DNA from: CBDFKQ01 sp965248855
Lineage (GTDB): Bacteria; Bacteroidota; Bacteroidia; Cytophagales; 172606-1
Assembly: GCA_965248855.1 (NCBI GenBank)
Contig: CBDFKQ010000004.1
Span: 1-64,000, forward strand
Direction: 5' to 3'
Length of the DNA: 64,000 bases
Shown here: piece after piece, positions 18,055 to 28,155 of the stretch
Position numbering within the stretch: the stretch's first letter is position 1
Layout of the letters: every line of letters begins with the position of its first letter
Translations under genes and position numbers: made by a program
Notes under the pieces: model-generated
Seen by the model: the letters and a program-made list of their open reading frames with translations, nothing else
Databases searched by the model: none
What the model was told of the DNA's origin: nothing

Positions 18055-19152
18055 CTATTTTACTTTTTCCCAAACTTCAGTTTGCTTACGGATGGACTCT
18101 GTATGAACCAGTTTGAATATTTCAGAAATGAAATCATCATGAAGGTTCATTCGTTTAGCCATATCTGAGCGGGTTTTAATAATCTCGTTCCATCTGTCTT
18201 GCTGAAAAACTGTAACGTTATTTTCACGTTTGTATTCTCCAAGCTGTTCAACCAGTATTTGGCGAGCCACTAACACTTCTAATAATTCTCTGTCTACATC
18301 ATCGATTTTATGGCGAATTTCTTCAAGATGATTAATAAATAATGCATCATTTGATGAAGTATGGCGAACTTTTAATGCTGCCAAAACTTGTTCAAGTGCA
18401 TCAGGAGTGAGCTGTTGCGCCGCATCACTCAATGCGTTATCAGGATCAGGATGAGATTCTATTATTAATCCATCATAATTCAGGTCTAATGCTTTTTGAG
18501 ACAACTCATAAATTAAATTTCTCTTTCCTCCAATGTGGCTTGGGTCGCAAATCATTGGTATGTTTGGAAACTGAGTTTTGAATTCAATCGCTATTTGCCA
18601 AAATGGTGCATTACGATATTTAGATTTTTGGAAGGTTGAAAAGCCACGATGAATAACTCCCAGATTTTTTACACCTGCATTATAAATACGTTCTACTGCA
18701 CCAATCCACAGTTCTAATTGAGGGTTAACCGGATTTTTTATTAATACGGGCACATCCACACCTCTTAAAACCTCCGCTAATTCCTGCACATTAAATGGAT
18801 TAACAGTAGTACGCGCACCAATCCATAAAATATCCACACCTGCTTTAAGTGCATCTTCGATATGCTCAGGTTTTGCCACTTCAGTTGCAACGGGTAAACC
18901 TGTTGCATCTTTTACCGCTTTCACCCAAGGTAATGCCACTTTTCCAAACCCTTCAAAACCATTCGGACGAGTACGGGGTTTCCAAATTCCACAACGGAAA
19001 ACGTTAACACCTAATTTTTTAAGCGCAATGGCAGTAGTTACCATTTGCTCTTCAGATTCTGCACTGCATGGCCCTGCAATAATTAAAGGCTTTTTTTCTT
19101 CAAGCTTAACCCAACTTGAGAGAGGATTAACTTGTATTTGTTCGCTACTCAT
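18055..19152 (-). CDS. bifunctional DAHP synthase / chorismate mutase
   Basis: 365 aa. Residues 1-260 form a type I-beta/KDOPS-like 3-deoxy-7-phosphoheptulonate synthase: IAGPCSAESEEQM, RCGIWKPRTRPNGFEGFG and CDPSHIGGKR (metal Cys and His). Residues about 270-360 form an AroQ-type chorismate mutase: HKIDDVDRELLEVLVAR and LGEYKRENN with Lys and Arg in place. The C-terminal mutase arrangement is common in Bacteroidota, where the mutase also serves as an allosteric sensor for prephenate. Entry to the shikimate pathway and the branch to Phe/Tyr are thus on one chain. Confidence 0.95.
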   Translation of the reverse strand: MSSEQIQVNPLSSWVKLEEKKPLIIAGPCSAESEEQMVTTAIALKKLGVNVFRCGIWKPRTRPNGFEGFGKVALPWVKAVKDATGLPVATEVAKPEHIEDALKAGVDILWIGARTTVNPFNVQELAEVLRGVDVPVLIKNPVNPQLELWIGAVERIYNAGVKNLGVIHRGFSTFQKSKYRNAPFWQIAIEFKTQFPNIPMICDPSHIGGKRNLIYELSQKALDLNYDGLIIESHPDPDNALSDAAQQLTPDALEQVLAALKVRHTSSNDALFINHLEEIRHKIDDVDRELLEVLVARQILVEQLGEYKRENNVTVFQQDRWNEIIKTRSDMAKRMNLHDDFISEIFKLVHTESIRKQTEVWEKVK

Positions 19153-19331
19153 AACACTTTTAAATAAATTGTTTCAAATAAAACCTCTCCTTCTAATTAA
19201 CCAATGTAATCTATTGCGTTAAAAAGAGTTACAAGTTCTTGTATTTTTTATAAGAATGCAAATAAAAAAAATGATTTTTGTATAAAACTATTTAAAATAT
19301 ATATATATTGAAAAATAATCTACGTTTAATT

Positions 19332-19502
19332 ATGACATTCACAATAAATTATTTTGTAAAAGCCGTTTTTTTCGGAATTTTAATTTTATTTTTATATTCT
19401 TGCAGTAGAAATAATTATAATTCAAATAAATACCATTCATCTAAATCAAGAAAAGATTTGGTTAAATCACAATTTAAAAGATCATCCAAGGGAAGAAATT
19501 AA
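19332..19502 (+). CDS. small putative lipoprotein
   Basis: 56 aa from ATG 19332 (a TTG at 19308 is in frame). A hydrophobic stretch ends in LFLYSC, a plausible lipobox, and the rest is polar and basic with Ser, Asn, Lys and Arg. No recognised domain. Such tiny lipoproteins are common in Bacteroidota. Confidence 0.45.
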   Translation: MTFTINYFVKAVFFGILILFLYSCSRNNYNSNKYHSSKSRKDLVKSQFKRSSKGRN

Positions 19503-19640
19503 AAACCTGATCAGATAAACTAAAAATGTAATACTCCGGCTTTTAAAATTTTACTTTTAATAACACATTACTAAAAAGATCTAATCTGTAGAAAGTTGCC
19601 ATTTCTATTGATAATTGATCTTATAAATTATTAAAATATT

Positions 19641-19895
19641 ATGAAAAAAATTATGGAAGACGTTTACGGTAAAGTTACTAATATTTTATCTGATAAATTG
19701 GGGATAGCCGAATCTGAAATGAAACCGAATGCGTGTTTTACTAAGGATTTAGGTATTGATTCTTTGGATTATGTGGAATTATTAATGGATTTCGAATCGG
19801 AATTTAATATTAGAATTTTAGATTCAGAAGGTGAAAATTTAAAAACTATTGGTGGGGCAGTTGAATATATTGAGAGGAAAATAAATGAAATGTAA
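19641..19895 (+). CDS. acyl carrier protein
   Basis: 84 aa, the normal size. The phosphopantetheine site is DLGIDSLDYVELLMDFE (Ser in DSLD). It is very acidic, as expected. Whether it serves fatty-acid synthesis or a specialised pathway cannot be told: no fab genes lie beside it, so it is probably a second ACP. It is 34 bp upstream of the PRPP synthetase-like gene and may be co-transcribed. Confidence 0.9.
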   Translation: MKKIMEDVYGKVTNILSDKLGIAESEMKPNACFTKDLGIDSLDYVELLMDFESEFNIRILDSEGENLKTIGGAVEYIERKINEM

Positions 19896-19929
19896 CATCT
19901 TTGCAAAATAACACTTTAGTTTTATTTGC

Positions 19930-20847
19930 ATGGTTAACAAACTAATTTTTAGTACTCAAAATTATCAATACCTCAAAAATTTAATTTTAAAACAAAGTGA
20001 TTTTGATACAGGTGAGGCTGAAGTAAAATATTTTGCTGACGGGGAAAGATATCAGCGTATTCTAAGCAATGTAGATGGGCGAAATGTTGTATTAATAGGA
20101 GGTACCATTTCCGATTCAGATACCTTGGAGTTATATGATTTGGCATGTACTATTGTTTCTCAAGGTGCATTATCGCTTTTATTGATTATACCTTATTTTG
20201 GTTATTCAACCATGGAAAGAGCCGTAAAAACCGGGGAAGTTGTAACAGCAAAAACGCGAGCATATATGATTTCCTCTATCCCATCCACATCCATGGGTAA
20301 CAGAGTAATTTTATTGGATTTGCATACAGAGGGTTTACCTTATTATTTTGAAGGAAAAATTAGACCAATTCACTTATATGCAAAAACTATAATTACACAA
20401 GCTTGCTATGAATTGTATGGGAATGATTTTGTACTTGCTTCAACTGATGCAGGTCGGGCTAAATGGGTTGAATCTCTGGCAAACGATATGGGAGTAACCG
20501 GTGCTTTTATTTTTAAAAGAAGAATATCGGGAGATGAAACCGAAATTACTTCCATAAACTTTGATGTTAAAAATAAAAATGTGATTATTTATGACGATAT
20601 GATCCGAACAGGAGGTTCGTTAATGAATGCCGCCAGAGCATATAAAGAAGCAGGCGCATCCAGAATTTCAGTTGTTACCACTCATGGCTTATTTATTGGG
20701 AATAGCCTCGATAAAATAAAAGAAAGCAATTTATTCGAGGCTATTTACTCAACAGACAGCCACCCCAATGCCTTAAAGCACCAAGGTAATTTTTTAAAAG
20801 TGAAATCTATTTCAAACTTATTGAGCGAAGAAATTTTTAAGCATTAA
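19930..20847 (+). CDS. ribose-phosphate pyrophosphokinase-like protein
   Basis: 305 aa. The PRPP-binding loop IIYDDMIRTGGSL is intact, and the catalytic flexible loop FKRRISGDE has the expected KRR. FADGERY and IPYFGYSTMERA match substrate-site segments, and LLDLHTEG replaces the usual DLHAGQ. It is thus a divergent member of the Prs family that makes PRPP from ribose-5-phosphate and ATP, or a close paralogue. Being divergent, it may not be the sole Prs of the cell. Confidence 0.8.
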   Translation: MVNKLIFSTQNYQYLKNLILKQSDFDTGEAEVKYFADGERYQRILSNVDGRNVVLIGGTISDSDTLELYDLACTIVSQGALSLLLIIPYFGYSTMERAVKTGEVVTAKTRAYMISSIPSTSMGNRVILLDLHTEGLPYYFEGKIRPIHLYAKTIITQACYELYGNDFVLASTDAGRAKWVESLANDMGVTGAFIFKRRISGDETEITSINFDVKNKNVIIYDDMIRTGGSLMNAARAYKEAGASRISVVTTHGLFIGNSLDKIKESNLFEAIYSTDSHPNALKHQGNFLKVKSISNLLSEEIFKH

Positions 20848-20889
20848 ATCATCTCCGGTATCAATTTAACGAATACCGAAAAATTAATG

Positions 20890-21714
20890 CTACCAACCAA
20901 AACCCAACTTTATACCAACTTGTGGAAGCGCATAATATGTCCAATCAGAAATGTATTCATTTCCAACTATCGTATTGCCGTTACTTGCCGGCTTATAATT
21001 GTTGATGGAAATATTTCTTACCTGAATTTCAGAACCGGTATAACAATCAAGGAAAAATGATTTATCACCCAACATTTTAAATTTAAATTTATATCCCATT
21101 ACAAATCTTAAACTAAAGTCCTCCCTTTTTACATCAAACCTCTCATTATTAGCCGAATAATTCCATTTAACCGATTGATTATTAAACCATGAATTTCGAT
21201 AAATAAAACCGGGTGACAAATAAAACCTTTTTGTTATATACCCTTTGTAAAAAACGCCACCCATATAACTTTCTGAAGATTTCATTGCAAGTATTTCTCC
21301 ATACGGGTTGTTGGCCAGAAAAGTAGTATATTGCTTTAAAGAAGTATTTACAGGATTTTTTTTAGAAAAAACCAATTCAATGGAAGACTTTTCAGTTATT
21401 TTCCTTTCGTAAAATAACTGAAATTGTATGAATTGAAAATTACTTTTTTGATTTGAAAATGGCTTGTCCTTGTCTACCAGGCTGCTGGCACCCTCCATAA
21501 AAATGGGAATTAAATTGATACTAAAGAAGTTCTTATTATCATTAAATGTATATTTTTTTCGGGGACTTGTAATTAATGAATCATTTGCATTATTAGGGTT
21601 AATTAAACTCTTCAATTGAGATTGTTGGTTAATTTCTGAGTTTAAAAAAGGTTTGGCATTTACTGTTGCCAATGAAATAAAAATAAATAAAATGATTGTA
21701 ATTGAATTTTTCAT
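20890..21714 (-). CDS. beta-barrel-like secreted protein, intact copy of a tandem family
   Basis: 274 aa with a signal peptide (MKNSITIILFIFISLATVNA). The mature part has paired strands, for example FIQFQLFYERKITEKSSIEL, GYITKRFYLSPGFIYRNSW and LPQVGIKLGFGW at the end, which suggests an outer-membrane barrel. It is the only undamaged member of three tandem copies; the next two upstream (21775-22577 and 22640-22815) are broken. No function recognised. Confidence 0.7.
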   Translation of the reverse strand: MKNSITIILFIFISLATVNAKPFLNSEINQQSQLKSLINPNNANDSLITSPRKKYTFNDNKNFFSINLIPIFMEGASSLVDKDKPFSNQKSNFQFIQFQLFYERKITEKSSIELVFSKKNPVNTSLKQYTTFLANNPYGEILAMKSSESYMGGVFYKGYITKRFYLSPGFIYRNSWFNNQSVKWNYSANNERFDVKREDFSLRFVMGYKFKFKMLGDKSFFLDCYTGSEIQVRNISINNYKPASNGNTIVGNEYISDWTYYALPQVGIKLGFGW

Positions 21715-21774
21715 AGTTTATAGAAATTGAAATGTGAAAGATTTATTTTACATGATAAACTTTAGATATAAATG

Positions 21775-22577
21775 TTATAATCCAAAACCCAACTTTACAC
21801 CAATTTGTGGAAATGAAAAATGTGACGCAATTGAAACATATTCATTCCCCATTATTGAATCACCGGAATTTCTCGTACTAATATCAAGATTATGATGGTT
21901 GATATTAATCTCACTATGTTGAACTTCTAAACCTGAATAACAATCAAGGAAAATTGTTTTATCACCAAAAACTCTAAAAATAAATTTATATCCAACCAAT
22001 AGCCTTAATCCTATATCCTGCCTATTTACATCAGCCCTGTCGTTATATTTGGTTGTAGTTCTGGTAAAAAGTGTTCCGGTTTTCCATTTAACAGATTGAT
22101 CTGTATACCATGAGTCCCGATAAATAAACCCGGGCGAAAAATATAATCCCTTATTTATATAATGTTTATAAAATAGGCCAATTGTATAACTTTCAGAGGC
22201 TCTCATCCATGCTATTTCCCTATACGGGTTTTTGGCAAAAAAATTACTATAATCTTGTGAAATAGTAGGATGGTAAGGATTTTTTTTAGCAAAAAACAAT
22301 TCTATGGAAGAGGTTGGAGTAATTTTTCTTTCATAAAAAAATTGATATTGAATAGCTGAATAATAAGCAAAGGGTAAAAGATTAATACTAAAGAAATTCT
22401 TGTTATTTTTATATGTATATTTATTTTGATGGCTGATTAATGAATCATCCACAACCTTGATATTATTTAAACCCTTAAATAAATATGTATTAATATTTTT
22501 TGGATTTAAAAACGGTTCGCATTTATTAATGCCGAAGAAATAAAAACAAATAAAATAATTGTAATTGCATTTTTCAT
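21775..22577 (-). pseudogene. second copy of the tandem beta-barrel family, frameshifted in the signal peptide
   Basis: The downstream frame is clearly homologous to 20890-21714 (FYERKITPTSSIELFFAKKNP, LYFSPGFIYRDSWYTDQSV, FPQIGVKLGFGL). The proper start is ATG 22577: it gives MKNAITIILFVFISSALINA, matching the paralogue signal peptide. One base is missing at about 22515-22518, so this frame stops after NANRF instead of reading on to NAKPFLNP. A longer start at 22650 only arises from reading the leader in the wrong frame. Secretion should be lost. Confidence 0.75.
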
Positions 22578-22639
22578 AGTTTATAGAAATTGAAAGATGG
22601 AAGATTTTAATTTTTACATGATAAACTTTATATATAATG

Positions 22640-22815
22640 TTACCAACCAAAAACCAACTTTACACCTATCTGAGAAAGATTCCATTCAGAGATATTTTCT
22701 GCTAATCATGGATTACAATTGTTTTCGAACCCAAATGTGTAATTGAATCCCTTCCTGAAACCATACTTCTATTTGCAGTGTTTCCCCATATTACAATTTC
22801 ATTATTAAATACGGT
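22640..22815 (-). pseudogene. C-terminal remnant of a third tandem beta-barrel copy
   Basis: In one frame the DNA reads GSKTIVIHD, a stop, QKISEWNLSQIGVKLVFGW and a final stop. This aligns with NTIVGNEYISDW...LPQVGIKLGFGW of the intact copy. Nothing recognisable of its N-terminal part remains upstream. Confidence 0.7.
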
Positions 22816-23259
22816 ATTTAATAAAACCTCTTTACAAAAAGTGTTTTTACAAAACTCTTGAGCATTAAAAAGTTACCCTTTTTATTTGTAACACCTTTTT
22901 AATCAACCATTTTAACAATAAGTTAAATTATTTACGGCTTAAATTATTTTGTAGCAAAAGCCTTGCCAATTATTCTTAAAATAATTAAAAGTATTTTTAA
23001 GATGTTGGCTTTCTACAATAAAAAACTATGAGTAATAATCTTGATATAACATTGCTGTGTCCTTCTTCCAACTAGTAACTTTGGCTAAAATATATTAATG
23101 AAAGTGTTGTTAGCAAAACCGGTTTAATCCATAAAAAATTATTAAATCATTTTATAGGGGTAGGAGGTTAAAATATACACATGATATTAATGCCTCATTT
23201 AATTTTTATCATATAAGGCACTAATTCGCAGATAACACATCTATTCTACTGATTTTACC
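22816..23259. other. non-coding DNA before a TonB receptor
   Basis: No open frame of note. The stretch is AT-rich with a purine patch at 23156-23170 (taggggtaggaggtt). It probably holds the promoter of the receptor at 23260 but no -7 box is clear. Confidence 0.35.
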
Positions 23260-26094
23260 ATGACTCGGATTTTAATAACCTTTTTTATTTCGCTATTTTT
23301 TATTTCGGTTTTTGCCCAGTCCGGTTCGGGCAGCCTTCAAGGGAAGGTGATCGATCGTAAAACTTCAGAGACCCTTATTGGGGCTACAATTGTATTAAAG
23401 GGCACTTCGTATGGTACTGCTTGCGATGTAGAAGGTCAATTTATCATAAGCAGGGTTCCTGCCGGCATTTATACCGTTATCATCTCTTTAATCGGATATC
23501 AACAAAAAGAAATTTTAAATGTAAGTATTGAAGCCGGGAAGTCAACCCAACTTTATACTTCACTGGCAGAAGAAAGTACCAACCTGAATGAAGTGGTTGT
23601 AAGAGCTGAAAAAAATACGGATACCGAAATATCTGTAATTTCAGAAATACGACTTTCACAAAGTGTTGCAGTAGGTGTTTCAGGTGAGCAAATTGCCAAA
23701 ACTCAGGATAATGATGGGGCACAGGTTTTAAAAAGGTTACCCGGAATTTCTATTTTTGATGACCGTTTTATAATAATCAGGGGCTTAAGTGAACGATATA
23801 ATTCTGTATTGTTAAATGGTGCCCTTGCCCCGAGTACGGAGGTAGATAATAAGGCTTTTTCCTTCGACGTATTGCCCAGCAGCGTTATAGACAGGATGAT
23901 TGTTACGAAATCGGGTTCGTATGACTTACCCGGAGAGTTTGCGGGAGGAATTATACGCATTTTTACTAAAAATACACCCATTGAAAATTTTACAAATGTG
24001 AGCCTTACCTGTGCTTATCGTAATGGAACCACAGGGCATACCATGAATCACTATGAAGGTGGCAAGACCGATTGGTTAGGTTTGGATGATGGAACAAGAC
24101 GGCTTCCTGCTTCTTTTCCCAATACTTCCCAAATGCAAATAGATAACAGTAATGAAGCCCTTATTAATCAGGAAAATGCGACCAGACAATTATCCTCAAC
24201 TTGGCTCCCCGAAAAATTCAATCCTTTACCCGATTATAAACTTTCTTTAGGATTAGGCAGAAGATGGAGCCTGGGAAATACTATATTAAGTAACCTTACC
24301 TCTATTTCCTATAATAACAGCCACCAACTTATGGAAAACCTTCAACGAGAAAGATATGGAAAGTATGATGCAAAATTAGGAAGCAGTCCTACTATCTATA
24401 ACTTTAATGATAACACCTCAAACGATCAGGTGAGGATCGGTATATTGCACAATTGGGCTTTGAGATTCAATAACAAGCACCGGATCGAATTCAGAAATTT
24501 TTTCAACCAGCTTGGCTCCTCACAAACCGTGGTGAGAACAGGTTCAGATGCCGGTCAAAGTCTAAATGTAAAAAACTATTCTCTGTATTACGAAACACGA
24601 AGAATATACTCAGGTCAACTGGCAGGCTTTCACCAATTGCATAATGGTACTTGGTTAGTGGACTGGCTATTGGGTTATACTAATACCAACAGGGAGGAAC
24701 CCGATTTTAGAAGATATGTCACTTCTTTTTCATCTGATTCAAAATACTATACAGTGCCTAAACCATCAGGAAAACTTTCTCTAGATCAAAACGCCCGTTT
24801 TTTTTCAAAGTTAAATGAAAACAGTTTTACCGCCGCTGCCAATTTGGAACGTAAAATTAAATTTGGTAAGGAAGGGACGCTTGATGATATAAGTATCAAA
24901 GCAGGATTTTATACAGAAAGCAAGCAGAGGGATTTTGATGCCAGACTATTTGTTTTTCTTCCAACAAGCCAATTTGATCCAAATAAATACCCGCAGCTTA
25001 AAAATCCGGTTCCTGAAATTCTCTTTACTACTTCCAGCATAGGAGTTGATAAATATCTACTGCAGGAAGGCACAAAAAATTCTGACAAATATACAGCTTC
25101 GTCCAAGTTAATTGCCGCCTACCTGGGAGGAAGTATTCCATTTGGTAAATGGAATCTTTCTGCAGGGTTAAGAGCCGAACATAATGTACAACAAGTTGAA
25201 AGTGCTGTAAGTAACCGTAAGGTTTCTGTTAATAATGCCGTATTAAGCATCTTACCATCCATCAACCTTTCTTATAATCTCACAGACCGCTCTTTGGTTA
25301 GGGTTGCATATTCAAATTCTGTAAACAGGCCTGAGTTTAGGGAATATACCCCATTTCAATATTATGATTTTAATAACAGAGTTAATATACAGGGTAATGA
25401 TAGTTTGCGCATCCCTCGTATATATAATGTAGATGTAAGGTGGGAATTTTATCCTAGCCCTGAAGAGTTAATTTCTTTTGGGGCATTTTACAAGCATTTT
25501 ATAGATCCTATTGAATTAAAAATAAGCGGCGTTGCAAATAGTTCTGCCAATTGGCAACCAAAGAATGCCGATTTTGCAAATAGCTACGGTTTAGAGCTCG
25601 AAATGCGTAAATCTCTTAGCAGCTTATCACTTAATCCAATAATTCAAAAGGTATCAACTGTTATAAATGCATCCTACATTTATAATAGAGTAAATTTGGG
25701 TGATTTTGTGAAAGAGCAGGAAAAAAATCGTCCGATGATGAACCAGTCACCATACCTGATAAATACCGGATTTTTTTATAATAAACCTGAAACAGGATGG
25801 CAGGCAAGTTTATTATATAATATTTTTGGAGCGCGGCTTTTTTACGCAGGCGATCCTGTAAATTACCCTAATGCCTATGAACTTCCGCGTAACCAATTAG
25901 ATTTTTCAATAACTAAAGCTTTCAAAAATCATTTGGAAATCCGTATAGGTGTGCAAGATGTTTTAAACTCCCCATACCGTTTTTATCAGGATTCCAATAG
26001 AGATGGAAAGATAAAGGTTAATAATCCTGATGAGCCTATCATTCTGTATAAAAAAGGGCAATATATTTCGTTAGGGATTAAATATAATTTGTAA
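23260..26094 (+). CDS. TonB-dependent receptor with carboxypeptidase-regulatory-like domain
   Basis: 944 aa. Signal peptide (ending SVFAQ), then a CarboxypepD_reg-like beta-sandwich at about 22-105 (GSLQGKVIDRKTSETLIGAT, GTSYGTACDVEGQF), a plug at about 130-235 (QVLKRLPGISIFDDRFIIIR, GLSERYNSVLLNG), and a large 22-strand-type barrel ending GQYISLGIKYNL. It belongs to the Cir/FecA-like receptors with the RGLSERYN turn. No SusD or transport partner is adjacent, so the ligand is unknown. Monocistronic. Confidence 0.92.
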   Translation: MTRILITFFISLFFISVFAQSGSGSLQGKVIDRKTSETLIGATIVLKGTSYGTACDVEGQFIISRVPAGIYTVIISLIGYQQKEILNVSIEAGKSTQLYTSLAEESTNLNEVVVRAEKNTDTEISVISEIRLSQSVAVGVSGEQIAKTQDNDGAQVLKRLPGISIFDDRFIIIRGLSERYNSVLLNGALAPSTEVDNKAFSFDVLPSSVIDRMIVTKSGSYDLPGEFAGGIIRIFTKNTPIENFTNVSLTCAYRNGTTGHTMNHYEGGKTDWLGLDDGTRRLPASFPNTSQMQIDNSNEALINQENATRQLSSTWLPEKFNPLPDYKLSLGLGRRWSLGNTILSNLTSISYNNSHQLMENLQRERYGKYDAKLGSSPTIYNFNDNTSNDQVRIGILHNWALRFNNKHRIEFRNFFNQLGSSQTVVRTGSDAGQSLNVKNYSLYYETRRIYSGQLAGFHQLHNGTWLVDWLLGYTNTNREEPDFRRYVTSFSSDSKYYTVPKPSGKLSLDQNARFFSKLNENSFTAAANLERKIKFGKEGTLDDISIKAGFYTESKQRDFDARLFVFLPTSQFDPNKYPQLKNPVPEILFTTSSIGVDKYLLQEGTKNSDKYTASSKLIAAYLGGSIPFGKWNLSAGLRAEHNVQQVESAVSNRKVSVNNAVLSILPSINLSYNLTDRSLVRVAYSNSVNRPEFREYTPFQYYDFNNRVNIQGNDSLRIPRIYNVDVRWEFYPSPEELISFGAFYKHFIDPIELKISGVANSSANWQPKNADFANSYGLELEMRKSLSSLSLNPIIQKVSTVINASYIYNRVNLGDFVKEQEKNRPMMNQSPYLINTGFFYNKPETGWQASLLYNIFGARLFYAGDPVNYPNAYELPRNQLDFSITKAFKNHLEIRIGVQDVLNSPYRFYQDSNRDGKIKVNNPDEPIILYKKGQYISLGIKYNL

Positions 26095-26439
26095 ATAATT
26101 ATTGTGTCGCACCATATAATTGAATAAGTATTTGCAAAATCAGGTTCATTATTTTTTTGTATAATTTTAAATAAATTAAACAAAGTCTTTTTTAAGTATC
26201 ATTTGAAGAACCCAAAAACAACCACATTTATAGGCAGAGGGGATCTTTTTTGAAAAATACTAAAAAAATATAACAGCTTCTATTTTAAAAATTTCTTTAA
26301 CATAATTTAGAATGAGGGCACTATCGTCGAAAAAACCGTTATAATTTATTTTTAAACAAAATGAACCGGTTTAATATTTTTTTTGATTTTTTTGAGAAGC
26401 GGGCATATTTTTTTTGTGCAGAATAATAAACATCACATT
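26095..26439. other. non-coding, nothing recognised
   Basis: 345 bases of AT-rich DNA between two plus-strand genes. Neither a stable hairpin nor a degraded gene could be made out. Confidence 0.4.
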
Positions 26440-27408
26440 ATGGCTTTTACACTTAAAAATATTAAGGACATTCCGGGTTTATTAAAAGAAACTTATAAGG
26501 AATGGAACGAAGAAGACCCCTTCGACCTGAGTGCGGTAGTGGCATACTACGCAATTTTTTCTTTGCCTGCATTATTAATAATTGTGGTTACGATTGCAAG
26601 TGTTTTTTTCGGAAGAGAAGCAGTTGAAGGGCATATTACAGGTCAAATAAGCAATATGATAGGTAAGGAAGGCGCAGTGCAGGTTCAAACAATGATTGCA
26701 AATGCGCGAAAAACAGGCAACACAGTTTTGACTTCTATAATCGGTATTGCAACATTACTTATTGGTGCTACCAGTGTATTTTTAACTTTGCAAAAATCTT
26801 TAAATAAAGTTTGGGATGTTAAGCCCGATCCTAAAAAAGGCGGTTGGAAAAGATTATTACAGGTGAGAGCCATATCATTTGGAGTTGTTCTTTCGCTCGG
26901 TTTTTTACTTCTTATTTCTTTGGTCGTAACCACAGGGTTAACTGCCCTCAGCGATTGGCTTGCTGATCGCTTACCCGAATATATGCTTTATGTTTTTCAT
27001 ATAATTAATTTTATAGTATCATTCGGAATAATATGGTTGCTTTTTGCAGTGCTTTACAAATTTTTGCCGGATGCAAAAATTGAATGGAGAAGTGTATGGG
27101 TTGGTGCCGCCATGACAGCTTTTTTATTTACTTTAGGAAAGTTTGCGCTTGGTTTTTACTTTGGTAAAACTAACCCCGGCTCAACATATGGGGCAGCAGG
27201 AGCAATTATTTTAATGTTGTTATGGGTTTCTTACTCATGCCTGATTTTATTTTTTGGTGCCGAGTTCACAAAGGTATATGCAGAGAAATATGGTCATAGG
27301 ATTGAACCTACTAACGAAGCTGTTTATGAAAAAGGATTCGAAAATAATTATTCGAAAAAAGAAAATACAAATAAAGTGGAGCCTGAAACCGCAAAGAAAT
27401 ATACCTGA
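26440..27408 (+). CDS. YihY/BrkB family inner-membrane protein
   Basis: 322 aa. ATG 26440 (MAFTLKNIKDIPGLL) is chosen over an upstream in-frame ATG with no conserved sequence. Six hydrophobic helices follow; family segments are WNEEDPFDLSAVVAYYAIFS, FLTLQKSLNKVWDV, FLPDAKIEWRSVWVGA and TYGAAGAIILMLLWVSYS. BrkB/YihY (once called RNase BN) proteins are of uncertain role. The soluble tail is charged. It ends just before a strong hairpin. Confidence 0.9.
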   Translation: MAFTLKNIKDIPGLLKETYKEWNEEDPFDLSAVVAYYAIFSLPALLIIVVTIASVFFGREAVEGHITGQISNMIGKEGAVQVQTMIANARKTGNTVLTSIIGIATLLIGATSVFLTLQKSLNKVWDVKPDPKKGGWKRLLQVRAISFGVVLSLGFLLLISLVVTTGLTALSDWLADRLPEYMLYVFHIINFIVSFGIIWLLFAVLYKFLPDAKIEWRSVWVGAAMTAFLFTLGKFALGFYFGKTNPGSTYGAAGAIILMLLWVSYSCLILFFGAEFTKVYAEKYGHRIEPTNEAVYEKGFENNYSKKENTNKVEPETAKKYT

Positions 27409-27430
27409 ATATAAATGCATCTATTTTAAT

Positions 27431-27472
27431 GATAGCCACAAGTTCCTTCTTCCGGAAGTATTTGTGGCTATT
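27431..27472. terminator. bidirectional terminator
   Basis: ATAGCCACAA and TTGTGGCTAT give a perfect 10-bp stem, with an inner CTTCCGGAAG palindrome in the loop, between convergent genes. Confidence 0.7.
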
Positions 27473-27503
27473 AAGTTTAAACAAAATTGAAAGGGTGTAT
27501 ATG

Positions 27504-28151
27504 TTAAATTTGATTATCGGATTGATTGCCTTCTAAATATTTAAAATTTGCCTCAAGCGATCTCAGCGTTTTTAAAAATTTAATTTCGTAATACCAATGA
27601 CAAACCAAAAATGAAACAACAGTCATAAGCCCACAGATTATAATTGTGGTTTGTAATGATGGATTCCAATGAAACATATTTAGTTTAATTAGAACAAAAA
27701 ACATTAAAAAATTAAAAAACAGACTAATTATACTAATTTTTAAATAAAATCTTTTAAATTCTGTAATAGTTTTTTTTAGAGTTTCATATACATTGCCGGC
27801 GTTGAATATACTTAAGATCTGTTCTTGCTTTTTAAACATCAATTTTGAAAAACGGGTGGAAACAATAAGTAAAATAATGAATACTATAATAGCAATAATA
27901 TTATTCTCTTTATTTTGGTAATAAAAGACTTTAATCAACGCAATAAGTAAAACCACTAAATATATACCAATTGCTGCCTTAGAAAGCTCTATGTTTACTT
28001 TATTCCAATGAATACTTTTTTCCTTTAATTTATCTAATGTACCTGTCGTGTTCATAATAATTTGTTCTATTTTTTGTGTTGAAATAATTTGTTGTTGAAA
28101 TTCTTTATCATGGATAGCGTTCCAGTGGTCTTTAAATTCATCCAGTTCCAT
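27504..28151 (-). CDS. membrane protein, probable partner of the ECF sigma factor
   Basis: 215 aa with a cytoplasmic N-terminus of about 60 residues (MELDEFKDHWNAIHDKEFQQ) and four hydrophobic helices. It begins 4 bp after the stop of the sigma gene at 28156, which is the position normally held by an anti-sigma factor. The N-terminus MELDEFKxxW recurs in Bacteroidota proteins found behind ECF sigma genes. No zinc-binding HxxxCxxC motif is present, so a classical ZAS anti-sigma is not supported; regulation of the sigma is inferred from context. Confidence 0.6.
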   Translation of the reverse strand: MELDEFKDHWNAIHDKEFQQQIISTQKIEQIIMNTTGTLDKLKEKSIHWNKVNIELSKAAIGIYLVVLLIALIKVFYYQNKENNIIAIIVFIILLIVSTRFSKLMFKKQEQILSIFNAGNVYETLKKTITEFKRFYLKISIISLFFNFLMFFVLIKLNMFHWNPSLQTTIIICGLMTVVSFLVCHWYYEIKFLKTLRSLEANFKYLEGNQSDNQI

Positions 28152-28155
28152 ATTA

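Noticed and set aside
21775..22650. Complete gene starting at 22650 for the second beta-barrel copy
   Set aside because: The first 45 codons read the leader and signal peptide in the wrong frame; the paralogue shows the true start at 22577 and a lost base.
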